Below, in pieces: positions 51,285 to 62,459 of a DNA stretch of 64,000 nucleotides. The position numbers and the translations under genes are program-made. The notes beneath the pieces are model-generated. The model was not told the DNA's origin, searched no databases, and saw only the letters and a program-made list of their open reading frames with translations. The number at the start of each line of letters is the position of its first letter. Positions within the stretch are counted from its first letter, which is position 1. The stretch is from Sphaerolaimus hirsutus (Eukaryota > Nematoda > Chromadorea > Monhysterida > Sphaerolaimidae). Location: positions 26,794,787 through 26,858,786 of the forward strand of contig OZ038457.1 of the NCBI GenBank assembly GCA_964036195.1. The letters are read 5' to 3'.

Positions 51285-54200
51285 TTTGGATTGATGGTGT
51301 CCAGCTTCTTCTTGATCATGAGCGAGTGCTCGTCGGGGTTCTCCTCGTCGATGGGCAGCGTGTAGGCGAGCAGCTGCCGGAACCACTCGATGTTCTTGTT
51401 CACCAGCACGTAGCCGAACAGCAGCGTTTTGTTGCTGCACGCGTGATTGTATGTGTGGTCAAACTATTTATGAGCTTGCGTTGACAAAATAGTAAGAACA
51501 GTAAGCTTACAAAGTCACGCACAAGGGTTTAAGCCGGGGGTCGATATCGCAAGTGAAGAAGTACAGAAAGAGAACAATTTTGAAGTGACGTAAAAAGTTA
51601 AAAGTCAAGTATAGGAAAGTATATAATTACTTCACTAAATTTTACTTTACGTTTAATCTTACTTTTTTTAAAATCTTTACATCTCAGTTTACTTCTCACT
51701 TCCAAATCGTTTTTTTTTTACTCTCAACTTGCGGAACTGACCCCTACGAATCAAGATCCCTCAAAAAAATGCAACAAAATCCATCCTAACTGACTTGCGC
51801 CAGGGCCAAATACACTTGCGAAATTCGCGACAGAGGGCATCTTTGGTCTCTTCGGACACCAACACGATCAGAGTCCTGCAGCCGGGTTTCAACAAACGAA
51901 CCATACCGAAATATGTTTCCGCTCGCAGCTCCCGCAGAATGTCTTCATAGTCTTTTCTGGAAAATTGTTAATATGCTGGTCTTTTTGGTGGTCTAGATAT
52001 ATCGGGTGGCCCACGTCAGGCGCACGGTTTCAATTGGCTCCCAACACGTCAATTTTGAATGAAAACTGCTCAAATTTGATATGTCGGTAGAACTATGTAC
52101 CCCATTTGTTGTGTTAAGTGCACTGTTCCACATAACAAAAATTCATGTCGGAACGTGAAACACAGTTTTGTACGTGTTTGAACTGTCGAACGAGCTTCAA
52201 TTGTCTACCAAATCACCAATTCTTCATAAAAAAAAGCCCAAATTTGGCATGGCAGTAGATAAATGTTCCCTATTTAGTATGTAAAGCGCACACATTCATA
52301 TCACCAGATTTGTCACATTTATCACATCATATGCAAAAAACGTTACTGCACAGGACCACCTAAATCGGGACTGTTTTCAACATGTGAATATGAAACTGTG
52401 CTTCACGTTCAACACGAAATCTTGTGATATGAAACCGTGCACTTAACATAACAAATGGGGTACATTTATCTACCCTCATCGTATATTTTCTTTGAATTTT
52501 CTTTTCTCGGAGCAATTTTATCAAAAACGATTAAATTTTCAGCGCGCACTAGCAAAGTTCTTTGCATTTGGATAAATTTTAAAAAATCAAACAAACTTTT
52601 TGTGCGTGGCAGTGGCGCGTGATTTCTGCCTGTTTTTAATGTCCTGTTCTCTCTGCATTTCCCTCTGTTCCCGGGTGGCCGCATAATTCAACAAGTAGCC
52701 AAGCGTAACGACCTGAGCGTTTTTGGAAGCAAAATGTGTAAAATAGAATGTGTAATGTAAAATATTAAATCTCTAATTTAAAATTTTCTTGAAACTCGGC
52801 CACTGTAGCATGCAAGCATTGCAGCACAGGATACAATTCACCGGAAATTCGCACCTACTTGTTACATGGCTAGTTTGCTGTGTTCCAGGGCATTTTACGT
52901 GAGTTTTACACTTTGCAAGACATTTGGAATTTCACAGGGCGTTTTACGTCACCTTAGACACTTTGAATGACATTTAACATTTTACTTTACTTTAGACGCT
53001 TTGCATTACATTTTACATTTTGCAGGTTATTTTACGTTACCTTGGACACGTTGCACGATATTTGACAGAATTTGGGACTGCACCCTGAAGGGTGTCAGTG
53101 ACCGGGCGGACGGGCATCAGCCAGAAATGGGCGACGTAAGCATGCAACACTGACCAAAAAGAGCGTGCCGATGGCGGACAGGGCGGGCAGGAGCTCCTCC
53201 TTGGTGGCGTGGAACATGAACGCCTCCCACATGCGCATCACCCGGTGCGCCGCCCGGCGGAACCACCCAGGCGCGTGCTCGTCCACCTGGTAATGTGTCG
53301 GCATGATTTTGTGAACTGGGCATTTTGCACTTAGTAGTGACGAGTAAATCGATTATTGTTGGCAAATTTATTTAAATTTGGAAAATTTGGGTGATACTGA
53401 ATCGGAATTTTTTTTTGATGGCGGGAGGTTATTTTAGTGACTTTACCGAATCCAATTTTCAATTAACATTAATATGATGAAAAAGGTACACCGTTGTTGA
53501 GGGGTTACATCAAGGATGCATCGAGGCTGCGTTGCAGCACTCTCCCCTAAGTTTAGTAGTTTTGCAAGGGGGTTGCGGGAGGAGGAGGGCTGGAGCTCTT
53601 TATCTAAGCTATCTTGAGCGATTTTTTGAAAAATTTTGCCCCAGTTTTCCAGATAGTAGTAGCCCCCTAACACAAATAGACCCCCCCAGCTCAAAATTGT
53701 TGGAGACCCTCGTGTGCCCCATGCCAAAATATGCCCAACCAACCAAGTGCAGTAGGTCGGCCTCGCCCTGCAAAGTGGCATCCCCCCTCAAATACATGGC
53801 CAATTTCTCAGCCAACAACTGAGCAGAGTCGTTGAGCGCGTGATCGCCCCCGTGCCAAACATTGCGCAGCCACGAGTATTTGGCTTTTTCCGTTGAAAAA
53901 CGCCACGCCACCAGGATGTCGTGGCCGCCCTGTAATATTGAATAGATCAAATTTGAGAGAAAAATGGATCATTCTGGGAAAAAGTACGGCATTGCCGAGC
54001 AGGGGTTATGTAGATTTGGACCCCCTATAAAACCCCTATTGCCGAGAGTTATCCATATACACACTACTTTTAAACCGATATTTCAAAAACTCATAAATAA
54101 GCTTTGAGTGAATTTAAGTTTACTGAAATTAGTTAGTTGAAGGCCCCGTTTACACGGATTTTTTGTGACGACTCGACAACACTAACGTCGACAACTCGAC

Positions 54201-57200
54201 TCGTCACAAAAAATCCGTGTAAACGGGGTCTAATACTTAATGATCTATTAAGTTAAGACCCCGTTTACACGGATTTTTTGTGACGACTCGACAACAATAA
54301 AATGTACAATAAGTTGAGTAAAAAGGTTCCATATTCATTAGAAAAAGTGGTCAAGTATACCTTCTACCTAAGCGAATATGCAGGCCAAATTGCAGACTCG
54401 TGCTTGTAGCTCAAGATTTATAATGTTCGAAAAAAGTTTGCTATTGTCGCTGGCTGTCGGAGACAGTCCGACAACTGCAAAAGTTTTAAAACGCCTTTAA
54501 CTCATGAGCTACAAGCACAGGGACGTAGCCAGGATTTTTGAGCGGGGGGGGGGGGCGGATTGTATACGGAGCCCGGCGAACGGGGGAGGGCGGCGCCCCC
54601 CCCCCCCCTAAAATTTGGCCCCTGTAGTGGGGGGACGGCGCCATGGCGCTGGCGCCATTCGTAGGCGCCACGCCATGGCGCCACTGGAGTTGGCATTGGC
54701 GCCATATACCGCTGTATAGGTATGTATTTAACATACATATACAGCGAAAATGAACATTTGAGTGCATTTTCAGCTAGCTTGAGGCCGTTTCGACTTGTAA
54801 AGTAAAAATTCCTGTTGTGTGATGCAAAAATGCGCGCTTGCGCGCAAAATTTTTGAAAAATGGCTTCAAAATCGTTGCACCAGAAGACGTTTCCCGACAT
54901 TTCTCATGTCTCACCCGGGAAGGGGGGGGGGGCGGCCGCCCCCCCCCGCCCCCCCCCCTGGCTACGTCCTTGTACAAGCACGATTGTGCAATTTGACATG
55001 CATATTCGCCTAGGTAAGATGTGTAATTGACCACTTTTTCTCATAAATATGGAACATTTTTACTCAACTTATTGAATGTTTTATTTTTGTCAAGTAGTCA
55101 CAAAAAATCCGTGAAAACGGGGTCTAATGCTATTTGGATATCTGCCTAACTTCAGATGCAGCAAAGTCCAGTAAACAAAGGTGGGCTTGTCGATTCCTTA
55201 TTATCAATTATCAAAACGGGTTTCGAGCACAGGCCCAGACGACGTTTCCGTGCTTGACTTGGAAAATTTCAAAATTTGGACTTGACGACTTTTAGAATTG
55301 GACGTCTCAAATATTTCACACAACGATCAAAAACGAACATTATCGCATTATTTCAAAGCAATTATCAAACAAACGGTTATGGCCATTTCTGCGTCCTCTC
55401 CTTGATTAGAAGTGGCTGGCTCCTGCTCACCCAAATGTTCCAACGCAGCCACGAACTTCTGCTGTGCACCTGAATAAGTGCAGCAAATTCATAAAATTTA
55501 TATGCTCAATTGAGCAAGATTTTTTAATTTATACACCACTTTGAATAATCAATACATAATTGAGGCGTCTAATTCTAAAAGTCGACAAGTCCACAAAATG
55601 TGATTTTGAGTAAATCGCATTTTAAGTTTCAAACCCAATTCCAGGCCCGTGGTGCGTGTCCAATTTGGCTCTCTCATGCTTTCCAGTAAGTTCCATATGT
55701 TGACAATAAAGTGTCAAATTTTCAGCCCCTAATCTCAACGTATATGTGAAAAATGGGGTGTCCATAAAATTCCATTGTGCCTACACACACACTAGTTTTC
55801 ATCGTGACTTCGTGTGAAAACTGAAATTTTTCAAATGTAAATAAATGAACACGGTTGAACGATTTTATTTAAATTAAATTTGAATTTAAATAATGAAAGT
55901 TAAACTTAAAATTTGAAAACTAAAGCACATATAGCATACAAAAGATTAGGCTGGATGTCGCCATGTCGCCATTTCAGTTTTCACATCAGTCACGGTGAAA
56001 ACTAGTGTGTGTAGGGCCATTCGGTCAGAGCAAAACTGTTTTTGGGAGGGAATTGGACTTGTCGCCTTCTTGCAGGCAAGAACATTTTTGTTCCCGCCCG
56101 CGTTGCGCCTCCCTTACGGGAAATTTATGTACTTGTCGGCTTTTAGAAATCGGTGCCCATAGTGGACTTATCACATTTCTTGCGTTTTTTTCACATAAAA
56201 AAAGGATGCGCATGATGGACTTGTCGACTTTTAGCCCAAAACTAAGTGGAGTTGTCGACTTCTTGCCCAATTTTTTTGCATTTTTCCCCAAAAATGTCAA
56301 ATTTGGCACTATGCCATATGGGCATGTGAGGTCAAAAAATTTATGGAAAATGATGAAAAATGTGCGGAAGTAGCCCCAGATGACGTTTCCGGGCCTAACT
56401 CGAAATTTTCATATTTTGGACTTGTCGACTTTTAGAATTGGACGCCTCAATTGCAGACAAAGAAAGACCGGCGTTCAATCTGTGAAAGATAAACTGCAGC
56501 ACTGCTATATTCGAACAAACACTCTCCAGAAAATGGAATATATCCACCCCAATAATTTGCAAAGACATAAATCACATTTCAACGTGAAAACAACCATAAC
56601 GAAAAAATACACTACCAAAAGTACACAAACAATAAAAAAACAAACCAGCATGCATATATGCAAAATTGACTCTCCTAACATCGACGCCAGTGGCGCCGTC
56701 GCTGATAATTTTCCTCAGAGCGTCAACATGGGGCACGTCGGAATTGGGCCCCGGCACGACCAGAATGCAACACAACTTACGCGGCTTCGCACCGGACACT
56801 GGGCACACTGAGTCGAATTGCTCAGATGAGGACACCTGCATTCGGGGGGTTATGGTAGATCCTTGTTATCACAGCAGGGGTTTAGTAGGGGGGTTGGGAG
56901 GGGGGTTCCATTTGTAAATCCACATGACTTGCCACATATTGATAACATGACCACACATTACTAAATAATTGTCTTATCACTTCTCAACGTGTAAAATGGC
57001 CCCATAAATCCGACATTTTCACTTCAAGTTTCTCAATAGAATGACCCCCAAACGTACCCTGGGCAAGACTAGCTTCCTATTCGACTGCACAAGTTGATTT
57101 ATAGCATCAACATCAAGCTGTGGACTTTTCGTCAATCTGGCAATGGGCCCCTGCTCTGGTTCGTCGTTGAACACGAGCAGGGTCTCGGAGTTCGAGTCGT

Positions 57201-60200
57201 CCTTGATGTTCAGGGCGGACAGCGTGCGCATGTTGGGCGACTGTGAACGGGGGGTATTGATTCGTTCAAAAGGTATTTTTTCAAAAGGTAACTGAATATG
57301 TAAAACGTTTTCATGCCGTTATAATTCGATTTTTTTCGATATCAATACATATCAAATGCGAAAGACAGCCTCATAAAGGGGTGGAAAAATGCGATGCTCA
57401 CGAGCTAAATAAAAATAACTACGCTATGCCGAGAATCCATATGACTGGACTTTTCATGCGCATAGTTACACATCTCAATAGTTTGGCAAAACGTAAAAAG
57501 CAAAAAAATCTGCAAACATGGCATACCTTGGTGTGAATGTAGGCAAATCTAGCGTAGGAACTGTGCACCATCGCAGATACCATGTATCGCAGACGCGGCT
57601 GCTCCCGCCCAGACACCAATATCACAGACACCTGCGCACAGAAATTTGCAAATTAATTTCATCAGGATATTTTACACTGAAATTCGCAAGTGTTAAATAT
57701 TCTCTCAAAAATATGTACATTAAATTCACTATGAGATAATTAAGCCAATTTGTTACAAGGCGGACATTATTCATTGGATTATGGTAACACTCTGTGCACT
57801 GTATTTACGCTTTGCACAGAGTGTTACCATAATCCAATGAAAAATGTCCACCATGTGACAAATTGGCTTAATTATCCCACAGTGAATGTTAGGGTTGGCA
57901 CTTGATTTTTTTTAATTGATTTTTTTATTCAAAAATCTGATTTTTTTTAAATCACAGGGTGGAAACTGATTTTAATTTTTTTTCAACAAAATGAAAAATT
58001 TTGGTAGACTTGCACTAGGTATTTTGCATTTTTTTGCGCGCAAGCGCGCAATTTCCAATACACATTATCATTGGTGTTGTTGTCATGGGTTTTGGGGCTT
58101 TTTTAGTGTAAAAGATTGCATTTATTCATGCTACGGTGTAATAATAAGCCATGATATGCTAGTGTAGTATATCCAGCCAATGTGCTCCCACATACTTATA
58201 CAGTGTGTAGCATCACTGGCAATGTATTGGCCTTCTCTTACAACCATATTCAAGTGCTATTCCATGCTGAACTTCACTTGAAGTCATGAATGTTCGACAA
58301 AAGGCGATATACGTAATGAGTAGACGTAAAAATGGATATTTTTGAAAGAAATCACTGCTTATAATGCTATCACATGACTCCACAGTCATATTATAACCAC
58401 AATAGACATAACAATACATTGTCTGACACTTAACATACACATATTTTTCCTCTCTTCCTCTCTTCTATTTTTCCTCTTTTTCCTCTTACTCCCATTTTGG
58501 GCAATTTAAAAAAAATCTGATTTTTTATAAAAAAATAAAGGCGTTAAAAAAAATTGATTTTTTTCCAACCCTAGTGAATGTAGTGTATTTTTGAGAGAAT
58601 ATTTGACACTTGCGAATTTCAGTGCAAAATCAGTGGAAAAAAGGCGTGTTGGCATGAAAAGAAATGGCAACCGACTTGCATAGAAATGATTCCGTGTCAC
58701 CTAGTTTTACAAAGTAGCAGCAATGTTGATGACAAACGGTCACATTTCTCCGGGTTAAAGTAAAAAGTGCCACTTCAAACCCTGCAGCGCCACAAAAACA
58801 CCTCACCTTATTGCTGTGCCTCCATCCATCCACAAAATGCCTCACATCATCATCACTCGCAATCATGTGCACCAGCCCACTGGGCAGCACACTCTTAGCA
58901 AAGTCGTAGACACTCTTTTTGTCCAGGAGGCTACCTCTGTATGCAATAGTTCTGCCTTGTATCAGGGCCACGAACGAGGGGGGCGGGCGCGCTCTGAGGC
59001 GGTCGGATAGGACGGAGTCCAGCATTTTGTTCACTGTGCCCATGCCGTAACCTGGGGGTTGGGGTTGTGCTTGTATTTATGGTTGAAATGGAAATGGAAA
59101 TACAGTCAATTGTTATTTTTATGATACTTTTATATTGGGCTAAGTGGCTATCTAGCCGAACAAATGTGTGAATTGTATGTATTTATAGCGCTGCTTTTAT
59201 AAAACATTTACATAGCTCATTGAATCTACCTACTTCCAAAAATTTTTGGGATCTACCTACTTCCAAAAAAATTTGGGATCTACCTACTTCCAAAAAAATT
59301 TGGGATCATATTTGACGAGGGGCAGGACGGATCCTGTAAAGTTAAGTGTTAAATATAATTAATTTAAAAAATCTATCACTGAACTTTTAATACTTTGCAT
59401 GACAATTGACAGATTTGAATGACATTTGACACTTCACTTGACACAGGGCCGTATCCAGGGGGGGGGCGGGGGGGGCTGCAGCCCCCCCCCCTCCCGGGGC
59501 GAGACCAAAAAGTGACTGGAAAATGCGACTTTTTCAACGTCAGCGTAAAAAATTTTGCGCGCAAGCGCGCATTCTTCACCAGACATAAGGTATTATCATC
59601 GGATTTGCTCCATGTGGCCACAAATCGTTATAAATACACTCAATGTTGTGTTTTTTTTGCTGTTTTGTATGTATATTTACATACATATACAGCATTCCAT
59701 GGCGCTGACGCCAACGCCAATGGCGCCATGGCGTGGCGCCTACTAATGGCGCCAACGCCATGGCGCCATTCCGCCACTATGTAGCTAAAATTTTAGGGGG
59801 GGGGCTGAGCCTCCCCCCCCCTCGCCGGCCTCCGTAAACAAGCAGCCCCCCCCGCTCAAAAATCCTGGATACGTCCCTGACTTGACAGGGTGCGGGACTG
59901 CCAAACGCTGATGTTTTCGCGAGGTTAAAATGAAAGCTACAAAAGAGGAACCTGCACAATTCACTCACCGACATGCTCCAAATCTTGCCTCAACTCCTCC
60001 CAAATGGGATAGTATTCAACGCAAGGCCCGCACCAGTCGGCGTGCACAAACAACAAATAAGGCGTGGTCTGTGATTTTGGCACCAAATTGTGTTCGAACG
60101 TCCGCCGAGAAATACGCCGGGAGCCATAGCCTTTGGCTGCCTGTTCACTGCCCCTGGAAAGTTTTATTTTCGTTTTGCGACTGGGGAGGGAAAATACGTC

Positions 60201-61842
60201 TTTTTAAAGAGCTGTGTTTTCAAGAGACTGCTTAAACACCGGACATAAAAAACTAATGATAGAAAAACTCCTGATTCGATTTAACTGTTACTTTTCCTCA
60301 GTTTCAAGGAAAATCAGTGTGACAAACGCTGCAGTTTTCTGTATTTCTGAAATCGATCGAGTCAACTTGAGTGAAAACGTCCTGGAATTTGAAAAACAGA
60401 AACCCATTTTCCGTATTACCTCGAATTATCCCCCCCCCCCCCTAAAAGTTGGCTGAGGAAATAATAAACACCCCACTCGAAATACCCCCCTAAAATTGAG
60501 TGTAAAGAGAACGTACATGACAAATACCGCAGTTTGTGATCTGTACAATGCATAACACACGTTAAAAGTGATGATCAAGTGACGTTAGGGAAGGGCTTAT
60601 GTGTACATACAGTTATATATGCCTATAAACACATATACATCTACTTAATTGTTCGATTTTTCTACGTCTGCGTATGGGGAATTTCTGAAAATTTCTGGCG
60701 AAATAATAGACCCCCCCCCCTCGAATTACCCCCCCCCCCCTCAAATTTTGCTGGCGAAATAATAAACCCCCTGGGGGTATTTCGAGGTAATACGGTAAGT
60801 TTTTTAATAAACTCTCAAAAATTAGCTTTCTACCACTGCAAAACACTGTAAAATGCCCAGTAAAATGTCAAATGTAATGCAAGAAGTCAAAAAGCACGTA
60901 AAATACCCTGGAAACATTATCTAAATTTTTCTGTTCGTTTGACACTCTTCATGACATTTTACATGACTTTTGAAACTAGAAGGGCCAATTGACAGGGTCT
61001 GGGAGTGGCACCAGTGCAAAAAAAAATAATGCAAAAAATGCAATGTGGTGTGGCAGACCTGAACCTGGGTCCGAACATCATTGCGCGGAGCAGCTCGTCC
61101 ATGGTGGGGTCTGGGCTGGGCCGCTCGTTGCCCGTGGAGAACACTCCCAGACGGTCGTAGTTCTCACGACGCCCGGGGTCGCACAGCAGCTGCGCAGGTG
61201 AATATTGGTATTTACAGTACGGGAGGTGAGGCATGGCGGTAGTTGAATCGACACTTTTTTCTGATTGAAAATAACAATAAAAGGTACGTACGTGGTAAAA
61301 TTGTCACATAGACAGTAACTAGTTGCACGGGGGGACTAATGGGTATAGTGTTACACTTTTCGTTATAAAAATATTACAAATTGTGCAATAATGAAATTAC
61401 AGGAACAAAATCATGCAGTTCCAAGGTTGGGGACCATACTCCACATCGGCTAGGAATGGAAAGCTCGAACCTGATCCTCCCCGGAAAGGCACGTGATTTT
61501 TTTACACATAAACAAACGGAAAATCTTGGCAAAACGAAAACTATAAAACCAACTTCATAGGCTTCCTGAAGTTCGATAAAACGATCCTGAGCCTCCGGAC
61601 TTTCATTTCGATCGGGATGCCTGCCATAAAAACTCTCATTTAACCCCCTTAACCCCCTATAACACAATGAACAAAATCGATGGCACTTACCATTCCTTGG
61701 CCAATCGTTTATACTGGCGCTTGATTTCATCCACTGTGGCGCCCTTGTTGACGCCTAAAATCTCGTATGGATCTCTGTTCAGGTCCGCCAATGCCAGAAT
61801 TGGCGTCAGCGCCAAAACAAGGAGCCAAAACGCCATTTTCAT
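51285..61842 (-). CDS. DNAJC16: DNAJC16-like ER co-chaperone: J domain, thioredoxin domain, one TM; C-terminal exon missing
   Basis: Fourteen coding exons on the minus strand: 61842-61691, 61620-61554, 61189-61059, 60153-59969, 59051-58807, 57631-57527, 57240-57058, 56835-56646, 55469-55375, 53929-53744, 53286-53155, 52712-52597, 51956-51795 and 51434-51285. All splice phases agree, giving 699 codons plus 2 bases (human is 782 aa). Signal peptide 1-20. J domain about 25-90 with HPD at 52-54. Thioredoxin domain with W-CGPC, cysteines at 158 and 161. TM about 546-567, split by the exon 11/12 junction. The cytosolic part follows. By family it is an ER-membrane J protein. The last roughly 80 residues were not found below 51285 and may lie in the N gap. 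Confidence 0.9.
52900..53090. mobile_element. CAGTCCC-family MITE remnant in DNAJC16 intron
   Basis: Repeated cattttacgt..ttagacactttg units end in gacagaatttgggactgcaccc, the family's right tip. The left tip is eroded. Confidence 0.5.
53490..53725. mobile_element. CTATC-family hAT MITE remnant in DNAJC16 intron
   Basis: ctatcttgagcgattttttgaaaaattttgccccagttt and aaaattgttggagaccct are family landmarks; tips are incomplete. Confidence 0.5.
54142..54231. repeat. GGCCCCGTTTACACGG short palindrome
   Basis: A 90-bp near-perfect hairpin made of ggccccgtttacacggattttttgtg and its inverse. It looks like the two ends of the element at 54256-55125 joined. Confidence 0.8.
54256..55125. mobile_element. 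AGACCCCGTTTACACGG element with nested hAT MITE, DNAJC16 intron
   Basis: Tips agaccccgtttacacggatttt and aaaatccgtgaaaacggggtct are inverted. It holds a CAGGGACGTAGCC MITE at 54518-54972. The element's own interior has mirrored cgaatatgca and gctcaagat landmarks. Confidence 0.8.
54518..54972. mobile_element. hAT-type MITE, CAGGGACGTAGCCAGG family, reverse orientation
   Basis: Tips cagggacgtagccagg and cctggctacgtccttg are flanked by an exact duplication TACAAGCA (54510-54517 and 54973-54980). Interior order is the reverse of 48733-49178. Confidence 0.93.
55561..56449. mobile_element. GAGGCGTCYAATTCTAAAAGTCGACAAGTCC foldback with nested CTACACACAC element
   Basis: Tips gaggcgtctaattctaaaag and cttttagaattggacgcctc are inverted. 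A second element with tips ctacacacacactagttttca and gaaaactagtgtgtgtag is nested at about 55772-56018. All lies in a DNAJC16 intron. A solitary end of the same family lies at 55275-55311. Confidence 0.83.
57664..58627. repeat. AATTAAGCCAATTTGT palindrome split by a hAT MITE
   Basis: The arms (acactgaaattcgcaagtg, ggataatta-type and ggattatggtaacactctgtg landmarks) are mirrored about 57810. The right arm is interrupted by the TAGGGTTGG element at 57890-58573. Confidence 0.83.
57890..58573. mobile_element. hAT-type MITE, TAGGGTTGG family
   Basis: Tips tagggttgg and ccaacccta are flanked by an exact duplication GTGAATGT (57882-57889 and 58574-58581). Subterminal arrays are aaaaaaattgattttttt. 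It also carries gcgcgcaagcgcgca at 58038, otherwise typical of the CAGGGACGTA family. Confidence 0.92.
59220..59300. repeat. three-unit GGGATCTACCTACTTCCAAAAA tandem
   Basis: The unit gatctacctacttccaaaaaaatttgg is repeated three times in the DNAJC16 intron. Confidence 0.8.
59325..59908. mobile_element. CAGTCCCG-family MITE hosting a CAGGGCCGTATCC hAT MITE
   Basis: The left tip gcaggacggatcctgtaaagtt and the right tip acttgacagggtgcgggactg belong together; the host is split at ACTTGACA by the nested element. Confidence 0.72.
59444..59879. mobile_element. hAT-type MITE, CAGGGMCGTATCCAGG family, nested
   Basis: Tips cagggccgtatccagg and cctggatacgtccctg are flanked by an exact duplication ACTTGACA (59436-59443 and 59880-59887). 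The interior matches 19017-19378 closely. Confidence 0.93.
60412..60796. mobile_element. CCGTATTACCTCGAATTA MITE in DNAJC16 intron
   Basis: ccgtattacctcgaattatcc and ggtatttcgaggtaatacgg are inverted tips. The interior has repeated ctcgaattaccccccccc/ctggcgaaataataaaccc units. Confidence 0.8.
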
Positions 61843-62459
61843 GGCGATAGATGGCAAAAAGAGAACGGAGGGTGCACACCACAGTCGTTCTCGTTGCCGG
61901 GAGAATGTTCCATTTGTAAAATATATAACACTGATTTCGATGTTACATCTTCGATCGGTAACGTACAAAAATCACGGCATGAACTTTGCGACTCTTTCTT
62001 ATAGAAACAACGCACATATCCTACGCATATTTCGTGGAGAAATGTGTTCTTTTCAATACACTCATGCTCTACGTTTGAAAAAGTAAAAACAAGTGAAGGA
62101 ATACTTTTATTGGTAGAGTGCCAACGTAATTGATCGGAATTCCCTGAATTCCAAGGCAACAGAGGAAGTTTCTTGCGAAATTGGTTAAGCGGCGTTTACA
62201 CTGCGAGCTGTGCCAGCAAACTTTTTTCTGTCGGCAATGGACATTTTGTCACGACAACGCACAAATTTTACAGAAATTTCACCTGTGCCAACAAAAAAGC
62301 CTCGTTCAACAGAAACCGAACCGACAACGAGAATATGACGAAAAAGCCTCGTTCAATTCCGGGCGAACCGACAACGAACATTTTGACGGATTGGCAAATG
62401 TGATCATTTTTGGAATGAGGTATGAATTGCGCCATCTTGAGCAAATATAGGGCAGCCTC
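61843..62459. other. DNAJC16 upstream region
   Basis: Non-coding. It should hold the DNAJC16 promoter. A two-unit tandem of about 50 bp (gcctcgttcaa ... gaaccgacaacga) lies at 62302-62390. Confidence 0.45.
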
